Source: Bacillota bacterium (GTDB lineage Bacteria > Bacillota > Clostridia > Christensenellales > SZUA-584). Taken from it: DNA of 64,000 bases. Every line of letters starts with the position of its first letter. The first letter of the stretch is position 1. Location: the NCBI GenBank assembly GCA_023459495.1, contig JAEWTL010000004.1, positions 62,001-126,000 of the forward strand. Reading direction: 5' to 3'. Below are positions 1 to 8,417 of the stretch, in pieces. The position numbers and the translations under genes were made by a program. The notes beneath the pieces were generated by a model. The model did not search any database, was not told the DNA's origin, and was given only the letters and a program-made list of their open reading frames with translations.

Positions 1-930
1 CTGTTTGATGTACGGCTTACCCACCTGTTTGGGCGCAACTGCCTTACCCACGAATCCGGCCAGCACCAGAATCGTGATCACATACGGGATGCTGAGCAGT
101 ATATCCGTTGGAACTCCCCAGCCAGCCGTCTGCATCGAGATCTCAAGGCTTTCCGCAAAACCAAACAGCAGTGCGCCCAGCAGCACCCCCGTAGGCTTCC
201 ACTTGCCGAAGATCATGACCGCTAGCGACATGAAGCCGCGTCCTGCCGTCATTCCCTTCACGAACATAGAAACCTGACAGAGCGACAGGTATGAACCTGC
301 CAGCCCGGCCATGATGCCGCATACCATGACGCTCATGTACTGCACGCGGAATACGTTGACGCTCAGCGTATCCGCCGCCAGTGGGTTTTCACCCACGGCC
401 CGGATGCGCAGACCGGCTTTGGTTTTAAACAGCACAAATGTTGCGACGGGTACCAGTATCAGTGCAATAAAGGTAAGCGGGCTGTGTGTGCCGATGATAT
501 CTCCGAGTATCGGTATGTTGACCAGCCCCGGAATGCTGATCGGGCTGATTCCCGGAACCGTCGGCGATGTGCCCGGGCTGTCCCACAGCGCCTCGAGCAG
601 CAGGGGCGTCACGCCCATTGCCATGATGTTGATGCCCGTGCCGATTACCGTCTGGTTTGCTTTGAACCGTATGCACATGAATGCATGCAGCAGTCCAACA
701 AGAGCGCCGATTGCCATACCGCCCAGCACACCCAACCACGCGCTGTTTGTAAAGAATGACACGATCGCAGCCACACACGCGCCAATCAGCATCGTGCCTT
801 CCACGCCGAGGTATAGGATACCCGACCGTTCGGAGAACGTACCCCCAATGCCGCCTAATATCAGCGGGGTCGCCATGCGGATCGCCGCTGCGAAAAATGC
901 GGTTGTAAACAATGCAAGAAATTCACTCAT
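1..930 (-). CDS. ABC transporter permease of BMP-type nucleoside importer (YufQ-like), partial
   Basis: Inner-membrane permease of a BMP-family nucleoside/purine ABC importer, the second of two permeases in the operon. The reading frame starts with ATG at 930 (MSEFLALFTTAFFAA) and stays open to base 1, so 310 residues are visible and only the last few C-terminal residues and the stop are missing. The translation is a string of hydrophobic helices and contains the family-typical stretch GLRIRAVGENPLAADTLS in the cytoplasmic coupling region and the conserved N-terminal MATPLILGGIGGTFSERSG. It begins 12 bases after the stop of the preceding permease, so the two are co-transcribed. The family is well known from the YufNOPQ/NupNOPQ and PnrA systems; substrate specificity (guanosine, other nucleosides or free bases) cannot be read from the sequence. 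Confidence 0.9.
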   Translation of the reverse strand, partial: MSEFLALFTTAFFAAAIRMATPLILGGIGGTFSERSGILYLGVEGTMLIGACVAAIVSFFTNSAWLGVLGGMAIGALVGLLHAFMCIRFKANQTVIGTGINIMAMGVTPLLLEALWDSPGTSPTVPGISPISIPGLVNIPILGDIIGTHSPLTFIALILVPVATFVLFKTKAGLRIRAVGENPLAADTLSVNVFRVQYMSVMVCGIMAGLAGSYLSLCQVSMFVKGMTAGRGFMSLAVMIFGKWKPTGVLLGALLFGFAESLEISMQTAGWGVPTDILLSIPYVITILVLAGFVGKAVAPKQVGKPYIKQ

Positions 931-942
931 ATCTCATTCTCC

Positions 943-2046
943 TCACTGGCCGACAGGAGCCATGTCCTGTTTTTTGAGCTCCCGTTTCTTCCGCATACGC
1001 TGCATAATCAGCATCACGCTCCACCTGCCGGCTATAAAGAATATGACCAATGCTTCGATGATCTTGACCAGTTCCGCGTTCGTGCCCACTTCGATCTGCA
1101 TGGCGGTTGCGCCTGTCTTCAATGCCCCGAACAGCAGGGCGGAGAGCACGATGCCGGCGGGATGGTTTTGTCCCAGCATGCCGACCGCAATGCCTTCAAA
1201 GCCATATCCCGATGAAAAATGGCTATAGAACCGGCCGTATACGCTGATAATCTCCATCGAGCCGCCGATACCGGCCAGCCCTCCGGCAATCAGCATGGCC
1301 ATAATCGAATACTTGACCTTGTTGATCCCGCCACACTGGGCCGCAAACGGGTTGTATCCGACTGCCCGGATCTTATACCCTGTGCGCGTCTTCCATAAGA
1401 ATATATAGAAGGCTGCCGCGATCAGCACGGCAATCACAATCCCGATGTTGATATCCGAACCGGGAATGATCTCCTGCAGGCGCGACGTGGCAACGATCTT
1501 GGGGGACGCGGGCAGCGTACTGCCAAGGCGCAGCGGCCCGTCGGTACCAACGAGGTATGTTGTGACATTGATCGCAATGTAGTTCATCATGATGTACACG
1601 ATAACCTCGTGCACATTGCGCTTGGTTTTGAGCAGCGCAGGTACCAGAGATACCAACATGCCCCCGGCGGCACCTGCCAGGAGAATCAGGATGATGTGCA
1701 GAACGGTAGGAAGGCCGGTCACGGCAAAGCCCACCCATGCGCCCATCATTGCGCCCATATACAGCTGTCCTTCACCGCCCAGATTAAAAACGCCGCAGCG
1801 AAACGCGATTGAAAACGCCATCGCGGTAAAGAGCAGCGGCGTCGCGGCTGTCAGCGTCTGCCCGATTGCTTTCATGCTGCCGAGCGCCCCTCTGAACAGC
1901 GCCGAGTAGGCTTCAATCGGGTTGTATTCCAATGCAGACATTATCACACCGCCGACGATCAGCGCGAAGATGATCGCCACGATGGGATCTAAGAGTACGC
2001 CCAGTATATGAATCGCAAAAGATTTTGCTTTGTTTCTTTTAGCCAT
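943..2046 (-). CDS. ABC transporter permease of BMP-type nucleoside importer (YufP-like)
   Basis: First permease of the nucleoside importer, 367 residues, the usual length for YufP-like proteins. It has a basic N-terminus (MAKRNKAKS) followed by about nine hydrophobic segments, and the conserved sequence GYKIRAVGYNPFAAQCGG near residue 220 that forms the coupling region facing the ATPase. The ATG overlaps the stop of the ATPase gene as TAATG at 2046, so translation is probably coupled. Its paralogue downstream (1-930) shares the same fold, and the two would form a heterodimeric channel. Homology to the branched-chain-amino-acid/ribose permease superfamily is also expected, but the BMP-lipoprotein partner at 3689-4795 points to nucleosides. 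Confidence 0.93.
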   Translation of the reverse strand: MAKRNKAKSFAIHILGVLLDPIVAIIFALIVGGVIMSALEYNPIEAYSALFRGALGSMKAIGQTLTAATPLLFTAMAFSIAFRCGVFNLGGEGQLYMGAMMGAWVGFAVTGLPTVLHIILILLAGAAGGMLVSLVPALLKTKRNVHEVIVYIMMNYIAINVTTYLVGTDGPLRLGSTLPASPKIVATSRLQEIIPGSDINIGIVIAVLIAAAFYIFLWKTRTGYKIRAVGYNPFAAQCGGINKVKYSIMAMLIAGGLAGIGGSMEIISVYGRFYSHFSSGYGFEGIAVGMLGQNHPAGIVLSALLFGALKTGATAMQIEVGTNAELVKIIEALVIFFIAGRWSVMLIMQRMRKKRELKKQDMAPVGQ

Positions 2047-3593
2047 TATTTCACCTCGCCGCTTTGTGCAACATCTTTTTTCCGAATACCTGTCATGGCA
2101 AGCCCGATCGAACCGCTGTTCACGTTGTCGCCCGTGTATTCTTCGATGACCTCTCCATTATATATGGCCAGTATCCTGTCACTGAGCGACAGGATCTCGT
2201 CCAGGTCGTACGAGATCAGCAGGATGGCGCATCCCCGTTTCCGCTGCTCCAAAAGCTGTTCGTGCACGTATTCGATGGCGCCCACGTCAAGGCCTCGGGT
2301 TGGCTGTGAAACCACCATCAGCTTGGGATTCTTGGAAATCTCCCGCGCCAAAATCACCTTCTGCTGGTTACCGCCCGAAAGGCTGCCTGCGGCAAGGTTG
2401 ACATCGGGGCATCGGATATCATACTGCTGCCTCAAATTTTCTCCAAAAGCCGTGATCTTCCTGTCATCCATCAGCATACCATTGCGGAAATCCCGATGGT
2501 CTTCAATCCCCATGATCAGGTTCTCTTTGATTGTAAACTCCAGCACCAAGCCGTGCTTTCTGCGGTCTTCAGGGATATAGGTCAGTCCGGATTCAATCAG
2601 GGATTGCGTGGAGGTTTTATGCGTATATTCCCTGCCACAGAATTTGACTGAACCCTGCGTCATGTTGATCAGCCTTCTTAGCACCATCGCCAGTTCAACC
2701 TGCCCGTTGCCCTCCACCCCTGCGATTCCCACGATTTCTCCCGCATGAACTGTAAGCGACAGGCCGCGCAAAGCTGGAGTGCCATGGAGATTGTTGGCGT
2801 GCACATCCTTCATCTCGAGAACGACATCGCCGCAATCCTGCTCGCATTTGTTGACGAAGAGCACGACTTTACGCCCCACCATCATTTCCGCGAGCAACGG
2901 CTCGTCCACATTTTCCGTACTGACCGTTTCGATGTTTTTACCAGCGCGTATGACCGTAACACGGTCGCTGATCTGTTTGATCTCCTTAAGTTTGTGCGTA
3001 ATAATAATGATCGTATTGCCGCGCGCCTGAAGCGTCCGGCAGATCCGAAAGAACTCCGTAATCTCCTGTGGGGTCAGCGCTCCTGTCGGCTCATCAAATA
3101 TCAGTATCTTTGCGCCACGCAGCAAAACTTTAAGTATTTCCACCCGCTGCTGCATGCCAACCGAGATATTAGATACCAAAACATTCGGGTCCACCCGAAG
3201 GCCATATTCTTCCGAGACCTCCGTGATCTTTTTAATGGCCGTTTTCATATCCAGCTTGATGCCTTTTACCGGCTCAACGCCCAGGATCAGATTTTCGGCA
3301 ACCGTAAAAGTGGGGACCAACATAAAATGCTGGTGCACCATACCGATGCCCAGCCGGATTGCGTCGCTTGGCCCCTTAATCTCCACTTTTTCTCCATCTA
3401 TATAGATTTCGCCTTCGTCAGGCGTAAACAGTCCGTACAGAATGTTCATCAGGGTGGTCTTACCTGCGCCGTTTTCGCCCAACAGCGCATGGATCTCCCC
3501 TTTTTTTATCGCAAGATTGATGTTGTCGTTTGCACGAAGTTCGCCAAATTTCTTGACGACATTTTTCATTTCGATGATGTTGCTGCTTTTCAT
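2046..3593 (-). CDS. ABC transporter ATP-binding protein, two fused ATPase domains (YufO-like)
   Basis: Energising subunit of the nucleoside importer, 515 residues with two tandem ABC domains. The first has Walker A GENGAGKTT near residue 39, signature VSVGMQQRVEI-type near 140 (NISVGMQQRVE) and Walker B LIFDEPTGAL. The second has a degenerate Walker A (GVEGNGQVE near residue 294), signature LSGGNQQKV and a changed Walker B (LMVVSQPTRGLDVG), the usual asymmetric arrangement in ribose-type and BMP-type ATPases. Thus the first site is expected to hydrolyse ATP and the second to be largely structural. It lies between the substrate-binding protein gene, from which a strong stem-loop separates it (3608-3637), and the permeases. 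Confidence 0.95.
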   Translation of the reverse strand: MKSSNIIEMKNVVKKFGELRANDNINLAIKKGEIHALLGENGAGKTTLMNILYGLFTPDEGEIYIDGEKVEIKGPSDAIRLGIGMVHQHFMLVPTFTVAENLILGVEPVKGIKLDMKTAIKKITEVSEEYGLRVDPNVLVSNISVGMQQRVEILKVLLRGAKILIFDEPTGALTPQEITEFFRICRTLQARGNTIIIITHKLKEIKQISDRVTVIRAGKNIETVSTENVDEPLLAEMMVGRKVVLFVNKCEQDCGDVVLEMKDVHANNLHGTPALRGLSLTVHAGEIVGIAGVEGNGQVELAMVLRRLINMTQGSVKFCGREYTHKTSTQSLIESGLTYIPEDRRKHGLVLEFTIKENLIMGIEDHRDFRNGMLMDDRKITAFGENLRQQYDIRCPDVNLAAGSLSGGNQQKVILAREISKNPKLMVVSQPTRGLDVGAIEYVHEQLLEQRKRGCAILLISYDLDEILSLSDRILAIYNGEVIEEYTGDNVNSGSIGLAMTGIRKKDVAQSGEVK

Positions 3594-3607
3594 ATTGACC
3601 TCTTATA

Positions 3608-3637
3608 ACAAGCCTTCCCATTGCTGGGAAGGCTTGT
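3608..3637 (-). other. Intergenic stem-loop between binding protein and ATPase genes
   Basis: A perfect 13-base inverted repeat (ACAAGCCTTCCCA, loop of four, complementary arm) sits between the stop of the BMP lipoprotein gene and the start of the ATPase gene. On the minus strand it is followed by TTATAA rather than a run of T, so it is a poor terminator. In importer operons such stem-loops commonly protect the 3' end of the binding-protein message and allow it to be made in excess; that role is inferred here. Confidence 0.7.
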
Positions 3638-3688
3638 ATTTCCAAAATCCAGGCTTATTTTCCAATCATCCGAATGTTGCGCATCCGC

Positions 3689-4795
3689 CTACCCAAGGGA
3701 CGGATACGTGAAGGCTGCAACCTCGTCTCTCGTTCCCGGAACAACGATTTCTCCGCTGATGATCATTTCCACGAGCTTGTTGATCGTCGCCATCACATCG
3801 CTCCCATAGCGAGCTTCAGTGTCGTCCGGCAGGCCGAACACGCCATCCGCATAGCCCATAACTGTCGTGGTGCCCGGAGTCGCGGTACCTTCGGCGATCG
3901 CCTTGGCAACCGCGTAAACCGCCATGTCGCGCTTCGCGAGCGCAGCGGTAAATTCGTGGCCCGGCGCCAGGGAATCTTTGCTGCTATCCGTCGCGATGAA
4001 CATGTGATCGCTCTCTGCCGCCGCCTGGATGACGCCGATTGCGCCGCCACTGGTGACTTCCATGACTTCCTGCGCACCACTTTCAAACTGTGACAGCGCC
4101 AGTTCCTTCGCCTTATCCGGATCCGCAAACGTTCCCACATAGGCGGTTAATATCTCTGCATCGGGGTTAATAGTCTTGATGCCGCTGATATAACCAGACT
4201 CCCATGCCAGCACGGAGGGAACTTCCATTCCGCCTACAAATCCATAAGCGCCATCCGTCAGCACGAGGGCCGCAAGCGCTCCAGCAATATAACTGGACTC
4301 CTGCAGATTAAACGTGAACGAATAAACGTTATCGCCTTCTACCGTGCCATCGATCATGACGAAATTTGTGTCGGGATATTCAGCCGCGGCTTCGCCCAGT
4401 ACGTCCACGAACAGATATCCGACACAGATGACAATGTTATAGCCGGCTTCAGCCGCCGCAGCGATGTTCGGGCCGTAATCCGCTGCTTCCGTTGACTCGA
4501 TAACCTCGATGTCATAACCGAAATCCGCCTGAGCCTGCTCCATACCAGACCAGATGCTGTCGTTGAACCCACCGTCACCCAAGCCGCCGGTGTCCGTAAT
4601 CATGCACATGCTCATCCCGCTGGCGATCATCTCGGAACTGCTCTCTGAAGGAGCAGCGCTGGACATCTCGGTTGAGGCCTCATTCGAAGCCTCGACAGAC
4701 GCTGACGTCGAAGGTGAAGTCTGCGGATCTGCGCACCCTGCGAAAGCGAATGCAATCATAGCGAATGCAAGAAACAGTAGGAATGCTCTTTTCAT
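3689..4795 (-). CDS. BMP-family nucleoside-binding lipoprotein (PnrA/YufN-like)
   Basis: Extracytoplasmic substrate-binding lipoprotein of the nucleoside importer, 368 residues. The N-terminus has a lipoprotein signal peptide (MKRAFLLFLAFAMIAFAFAGC) with the lipobox Cys at about residue 21, then a Ser/Glu-rich linker to about residue 58. The mature domain starts with MCMITDTGGLGDGGFNDSIW, the typical BMP opening (D.GGxxDxSFN), and ends with the GETVYGLPDD-like tail. It is the first gene of the transporter operon and is preceded by AAGGAGG. Upstream lie a long leader with a candidate structured RNA (4861-4968) and a promoter at 5128-5156 that resembles the promoter of the base-catabolism operon. 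Known members bind purine nucleosides; whether this one prefers nucleosides or bases is inference. Confidence 0.93.
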   Translation of the reverse strand: MKRAFLLFLAFAMIAFAFAGCADPQTSPSTSASVEASNEASTEMSSAAPSESSSEMIASGMSMCMITDTGGLGDGGFNDSIWSGMEQAQADFGYDIEVIESTEAADYGPNIAAAAEAGYNIVICVGYLFVDVLGEAAAEYPDTNFVMIDGTVEGDNVYSFTFNLQESSYIAGALAALVLTDGAYGFVGGMEVPSVLAWESGYISGIKTINPDAEILTAYVGTFADPDKAKELALSQFESGAQEVMEVTSGGAIGVIQAAAESDHMFIATDSSKDSLAPGHEFTAALAKRDMAVYAVAKAIAEGTATPGTTTVMGYADGVFGLPDDTEARYGSDVMATINKLVEMIISGEIVVPGTRDEVAAFTYPSLG

Positions 4796-4860
4796 TAAAA
4801 AATCCTCCTTTTAATCTATCCTCCGTTTACGACAAATGCCGTAAAAAGTAGACTTAATGA

Positions 4861-4968
4861 TAGAACGGCGCTCACCCTCAATGGTGTTGCAATTCTTAAA
4901 CCATAACCTCTGCCATAAACCAAACAGCTTTTCAGCCGTGCTCACTAGTTTCGGTAAGCTCCGTTCTA
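4861..4968 (-). ncRNA. Candidate structured leader RNA (unidentified) upstream of importer operon
   Basis: In the transcribed leader, bases 4953-4968 and 4861-4877 can pair over about 16 positions with one mismatch and one bulge: TAGAACGG with CCGTTCTA, then GCTTACC with GGTGAGC. The closed domain of roughly 75 nucleotides contains a further GCT-GAAA-AGC hairpin and an ATGGT/ACCAT pairing. This is the layout of a riboswitch or other cis-acting RNA, but I could not match it to the purine, xanthine, guanidine, Moco, TPP, FMN or cobalamin classes. Fold and role are inference from base complementarity. Confidence 0.45.
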
Positions 4969-5127
4969 CGAAGATCAATATGTTGTTTTATTACTTTATG
5001 AATATCCAATAACTGCTTTGTTACTGGCAGTTTGTAAAAGTCTCTATGTCCTCTTACTTGGTTGGTGTGTTTGATATATATTTATTATATCTTTAACACT
5101 TTTTAATCACTTGTTTGTATGAATCAT

Positions 5128-5156
5128 AGTATATATACTATTGCATAAAAAGTCAA
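5128..5156 (-). promoter_or_regulatory. Sigma-A-type promoter of the nucleoside importer operon
   Basis: On the minus strand TTGACT (5151-5156) and TATACT (5128-5133) are separated by exactly 17 bases. The -10 lies inside a 16-base perfect palindrome, ATAGTATATATACTAT, which could be an operator. The same hexamers and spacing occur at 22102-22130 before the base-catabolism operon. Start of transcription would be near 5121, giving a leader of about 325 nucleotides. Confidence 0.7.
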
Positions 5157-5290
5157 ACATTTTATTTATCTCTAAGCGATTTTTTATCTTTACTCTTAAG
5201 CAAACCGCTAACATAGTTTCTTGCTTTATTATTATATCATTGTTTTTGTTGAAATGAATTATTTATTTATTATCTTGCATATTGTAATTT

Positions 5291-5392
5291 TTAGAATTTT
5301 TCTTTCGCGTCTTGGCCTATCCTTGCCTCAATCTGCGCATTCCCTTTATGAATGACATTCTGGCATTCTTTGTATGCGTCTGCACCTGTCAT
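5291..5392 (-). CDS. Possible small ORF of 33 codons behind the hydantoinase gene
   Basis: An ATG at 5392 lies 10 bases after the hydantoinase stop and is preceded by AGGAAG at a spacing of six. The product would be MTGADAYKECQNVIHKGN followed by a charged tail ending in EKF. It is hydrophilic and predicted helical, with one Cys. I do not recognise it. It may be a genuine small protein translated with the hydantoinase or the N-terminal remnant of a lost gene; codon use alone cannot decide at this length. Confidence 0.35.
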   Translation of the reverse strand: MTGADAYKECQNVIHKGNAQIEARIGQDAKEKF

Positions 5393-5402
5393 CGCGTTCT
5401 TC

Positions 5403-6713
5403 CTATAATCTACGACGAACATAGCGGCCACAACATTTTGCAATTTCTAACGCGCAATCCTTCATTACGAACTCCCCCCGGCTAATTACCGTTCGGATTT
5501 TAATCATTTCCATTTGTCTGGCATATATCGAGTAATCGCAGGCCCCGCGTATATCCTCACAAGGAACGGGTGTCGTGTGTTCAAATATGGTGATATCCGC
5601 ATCTGACCCTTCCTGTAGGATTCCCTTTTGCGGATACATGCCATGACACTTCGCTTGGTTAAGTGTAAAACGATCAATGATCGCGTCACCAAAAATCCTG
5701 TACATCTGCGCAAAGCTGTAACCCAGTCCCCCCACTCCCATCGGGATATTGTCAATGGCCGCTTTCTTTTGAGTCTTAAAATATGGGCAGTGATCCGTGC
5801 CGATGGTATCAATTGCGTCAATATTGCCAATCAGTGTTTCTCGTTCATATTCGCTCCGAAGCGGCGGCGTCATGGTATAAAGCTCAGCATCGCTGCCGCT
5901 ATATACCGCCTCATTGAAGACGAAGTAGTGGGGGCAGCTTTCAAGCAAAAAAGATTGATTCAAAATATCTGAAAACCGTTTCTTTAACTCAGCTACGGTG
6001 CTGCCGCAGCTTACATGCACCATGTATGTTAAGCCGCCCAGGTATGCCGTCATCTCGGCCAGTTTGATCGCTTCAGACAGCTCGCAAAGCGCGGGGCGGC
6101 GAGCAGAATATTGGCTCATTTCCTGCAGTTCGGGATAAAGCAAGGCATCGTTTTCAGTATGCACGAGAACCATCATATCCTTCTCGGAGGTCCGCTTCAA
6201 CACCTCAACGATATGCCTGTCATCCGAATATATCCCCTCACCCCGATAGGTCGTATACAGTTTGATGGACGGAATGCCAAAGGACAGGCATTTACGCGCG
6301 ATTTCCGGCACGTTCTCCGGCTGGCGCACCCCGCAATGAAACCCGTAATCAATTACACTTGGGCGTGCGTCCGCCAAACGCTTATTAAAGTAAACCTCAA
6401 CCTCTTCCGGATGGCGCAACTCAGAAAGAAAGTCGATCAAGGTCGTTACACCGCCAGTTACCGCAGCGATGCTGCCTGAATAAAAATCGTCCGCGGGAGT
6501 AGACGCACCCAATCCTGCTAAATGAACATGGCTATCTATGAGCCCCGGGATAACAAAAGCCCCCTTGGCATCATAGACGGTCATCGCATCAAGCTGTTCC
6601 CCGCATATCCGTGCAATCTTCCCGCCGCTGATATACAGATTTTGCTCGACCCATTGCCCGTCAATATAAAGTTTTCCACCCGTCAGCTTTATGTCGTACA
6701 TTTCGCCCCTCAT
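5403..6713 (-). CDS. Hydantoinase/dihydropyrimidinase-like cyclic amidohydrolase
   Basis: Binuclear-metal amidohydrolase of 436 residues that would open a cyclic amide such as hydantoin, allantoin or a dihydropyrimidine. Visible metal ligands in order: DSHVHLAG (HxH, about residue 61), carboxylated-lysine region PSIKLYTTY (about 150), HTEND, MVHVSCGS and the catalytic Asp in GTDHCPY (about 305). The length and the IKLYTTY motif match the HyuA/D-phenylhydantoinase/dihydropyrimidinase branch better than dihydroorotase. Two starts are possible: ATG 6713 behind GGAGCAGAA, used here, and ATG 6701 behind GAGGGGCGAA. It is divergent from the epimerase-like gene at 6936. With the PreA-like oxidoreductase at 18229 and SsnA/YgeY homologues nearby it fits ring opening in purine or pyrimidine catabolism; the precise substrate is unknown. 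Confidence 0.85.
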   Translation of the reverse strand: MRGEMYDIKLTGGKLYIDGQWVEQNLYISGGKIARICGEQLDAMTVYDAKGAFVIPGLIDSHVHLAGLGASTPADDFYSGSIAAVTGGVTTLIDFLSELRHPEEVEVYFNKRLADARPSVIDYGFHCGVRQPENVPEIARKCLSFGIPSIKLYTTYRGEGIYSDDRHIVEVLKRTSEKDMMVLVHTENDALLYPELQEMSQYSARRPALCELSEAIKLAEMTAYLGGLTYMVHVSCGSTVAELKKRFSDILNQSFLLESCPHYFVFNEAVYSGSDAELYTMTPPLRSEYERETLIGNIDAIDTIGTDHCPYFKTQKKAAIDNIPMGVGGLGYSFAQMYRIFGDAIIDRFTLNQAKCHGMYPQKGILQEGSDADITIFEHTTPVPCEDIRGACDYSIYARQMEMIKIRTVISRGEFVMKDCALEIAKCCGRYVRRRL

Positions 6714-6935
6714 TTCTGCTCCGAGAAATTACCGAACTCCCACACCATGCTTCGGGCATAGCCGTAAGCTTTTTTATGCTTCTATTGTGACATGGAAACC
6801 GTATAGATGCAAATTATTTAATAACTTTTACAAATATCTTTATTGTTTTAGTCTACATTTCAGTGTATATTATATAAATAGTTACCCATTACTTTATAAT
6901 AATTTAACACATCTTGATTGGCAGGGAAGCTATAG

Positions 6936-7766
6936 ATGGACGATCACATCTCCAAACTAAAATTCAGATTTGCCGTGACTGCCGCCCCTTGGGCGCTCAA
7001 AGGCGCTCCCGTGCTGTTGTGCGGACAAATGCGTCCGCAGTTCGAGCGGGCGAAGACGCTGGGTTATGACGCCATCGAGCTGCATCTTCTCACCCCGGAT
7101 GACGCTAATTCATCCGAGGTGCGCCAGCTAAAGGAGGAATACGGAGTCGAAGTTGCCGCAGTGGCTACCGGCTTGAGCAAACTCGTCGACAACCTTTCTT
7201 TCATCGATGATAATCCCGTGGTGCGTATACGAGCCGTGGATCGAATCAGGAGCTTTGTCGACTGGTCAGCCGAACTGAACTGCGGCATCGTAATCGGGAG
7301 TTTGCGTTCCACACTGCCGGATGACAGCCGTGCGCAATGCATCGATCGCATCACGGATTGCATAAGCGATATTCTGGATTATGCGAAGCCCGCCAAAGTA
7401 CCGATATATCTGGAAGTCATCAACCGCTATGAGTCCAACTTTTTAAATACCGCGAAGGATGCGGTGGATTACTTCAAAAACTTCAACAACAACTGGCTGT
7501 TCATTCATCTGGATACCTTCCATATGAACATCGAAGAGGCCAGCACAGAAGCAGCAATTATGCTCTGCGGGGCAAGGTTGGGGCATATCCATTTTGCGGA
7601 CAATACCCGTCATGCCTGCGGGGAGGGCACCATAGACTTTAAAAAAGTTATGGGGGCGCTTAAGCGTATTTCCTACAGCGGCTACATCTCCGTGGAATGC
7701 CTGCCCATTCCGGACGGTATCACCGCCGCGAAGGACAGCATCATACATATCAAAAAATTTATTTAA
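6936..7766 (+). CDS. Sugar phosphate isomerase/epimerase family TIM-barrel protein
   Basis: 276-residue xylose-isomerase-like TIM barrel (AP endonuclease family 2 fold) of the kind that epimerises ketoses or inosose-type compounds. Characteristic metal-binding positions are visible: Glu in YLEVINRYESN, Asp/His in FIHLDTFHMNIEE, His in GHIHFADNTRHACGEGTIDF and a final Glu in GYISVECLP. These match the D-tagatose/D-psicose 3-epimerase pattern of Glu-Asp-His-Glu. ATG 6936 follows GGGAAG. It is followed after 18 bases by rpiB, so the pair probably acts on one sugar phosphate. The neighbourhood of DeoC and a nucleoside importer suggests a role on ribose or related sugars, which is inference. Confidence 0.8.
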   Translation: MDDHISKLKFRFAVTAAPWALKGAPVLLCGQMRPQFERAKTLGYDAIELHLLTPDDANSSEVRQLKEEYGVEVAAVATGLSKLVDNLSFIDDNPVVRIRAVDRIRSFVDWSAELNCGIVIGSLRSTLPDDSRAQCIDRITDCISDILDYAKPAKVPIYLEVINRYESNFLNTAKDAVDYFKNFNNNWLFIHLDTFHMNIEEASTEAAIMLCGARLGHIHFADNTRHACGEGTIDFKKVMGALKRISYSGYISVECLPIPDGITAAKDSIIHIKKFI

Positions 7767-7784
7767 ACGTTGGGAGATATCATT

Positions 7785-8234
7785 ATGATCGCACTGGGAT
7801 GTGACTTTGCCGGATTTCCTCTTAAAAAAATTATCATGGAGCATTTGGACAAAAACGGATTCCAGTACAAGGACTACGGCACTTACGACGACAAGGAAGG
7901 CGAATATCCGGTTTTCGCACTGAAAACGGCCAATGCCGTAAAGGACGGGGTCTGCGACCGGGGTATTCTAATTTGCGGCACCGGGATCGGTATTTCCGTT
8001 GCAGCCAATAAAGTTAAGGGCATCCGCTGCGCCTGCTGCACTGAGCCGTATTCCGCGCTGATGTCGCGGGAGCACAACGACGCCAATATGCTTGCAATGG
8101 GCGCGAGGGTGGTCGGGGGCGAACTTGCCAAAATGATTGTGGACATATGGTTGAAGGGCCAATTTGTCGGCGGCCGTCACGTTAAACGGCTGAATATGAT
8201 TGACCAGATTGAAGAAACAGGGACGATCGAGTAG
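7785..8234 (+). CDS. rpiB: RpiB/LacAB-type sugar-phosphate isomerase
   Basis: 149-residue isomerase of the RpiB family that interconverts ribose 5-phosphate and ribulose 5-phosphate, with possible activity on allose 6-phosphate or other hexose phosphates. The start MIALGCDFAGFPLKK carries the family Asp; the catalytic base is Cys64 in ILICGTGIGIS, and the phosphate-binding Arg/His residues occur in MSREHNDANML and GGRHVKR. A TTG at 7770 would extend the frame by five codons but lies within the GGGAG ribosome-binding site, so ATG 7785 is chosen. It is the second gene of a two-gene plus-strand operon, converging on deoC. Confidence 0.92.
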   Translation: MIALGCDFAGFPLKKIIMEHLDKNGFQYKDYGTYDDKEGEYPVFALKTANAVKDGVCDRGILICGTGIGISVAANKVKGIRCACCTEPYSALMSREHNDANMLAMGARVVGGELAKMIVDIWLKGQFVGGRHVKRLNMIDQIEETGTIE

Positions 8235-8325
8235 CTGCGCCCACTCTATTTTCAAGCCAGTGGTTTTACAGGAATTTTGTTTCCACATTTTTTATTACAC
8301 GCATAACGCTATTATCCCATAATAA

Positions 8326-8356
8326 AAGGCGGGAAAGACTGTCCTTCCTCCGCCTT
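8326..8356 (-). terminator. Terminator of the deoR-deoC operon
   Basis: On the minus strand AAGGC and GCCTT arms, continued by GGAA/TTCC, form a hairpin followed by TTATTA, about 60 bases behind the deoC stop. A second stem, AGCGGCTT/AAGCCGCT (8387-8412), lies immediately behind the stop but lacks a T run. The plus-strand rpiB transcript converges here as well. Confidence 0.55.
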
Positions 8357-8417
8357 CGCAAAATCGTTTTTAAGCATCCGACTTTTTAGCGGCTTTATGG
8401 CATTTAAGCCGCTGTAG

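Larger units (their letters stand above)
4796..5402 (-). other. Intergenic region with leader RNA and promoter of the importer operon
   Basis: About 600 AT-rich bases separate the hydantoinase from the lipoprotein gene. From right to left on the minus strand they hold a possible 33-codon ORF (5291-5392), a promoter (5128-5156), an AT-rich conserved block (5082-5094), a small hairpin with arms AACTGC/GCAGTT (5011-5016 and 5027-5032) and a long-range helix (4861-4968). No terminator with a clear T run was found behind the hydantoinase. Confidence 0.6.

Noticed and set aside
311..1228. 305-codon plus-strand open frame over the permease genes
   Set aside because: The minus strand encodes two ABC permeases across it with clear helices and coupling motifs; the plus frame is a shadow.
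4861..5160. Purine, xanthine or guanidine riboswitch in the importer leader
   Set aside because: The conserved loop and junction sequences of these classes were not found by eye on either strand; only an unassigned fold is reported.
8387..8412. Stem AGCGGCTT/AAGCCGCT as terminator of deoC
   Set aside because: It has no T run on the minus strand; the adjacent hairpin at 8326-8356 fits better.
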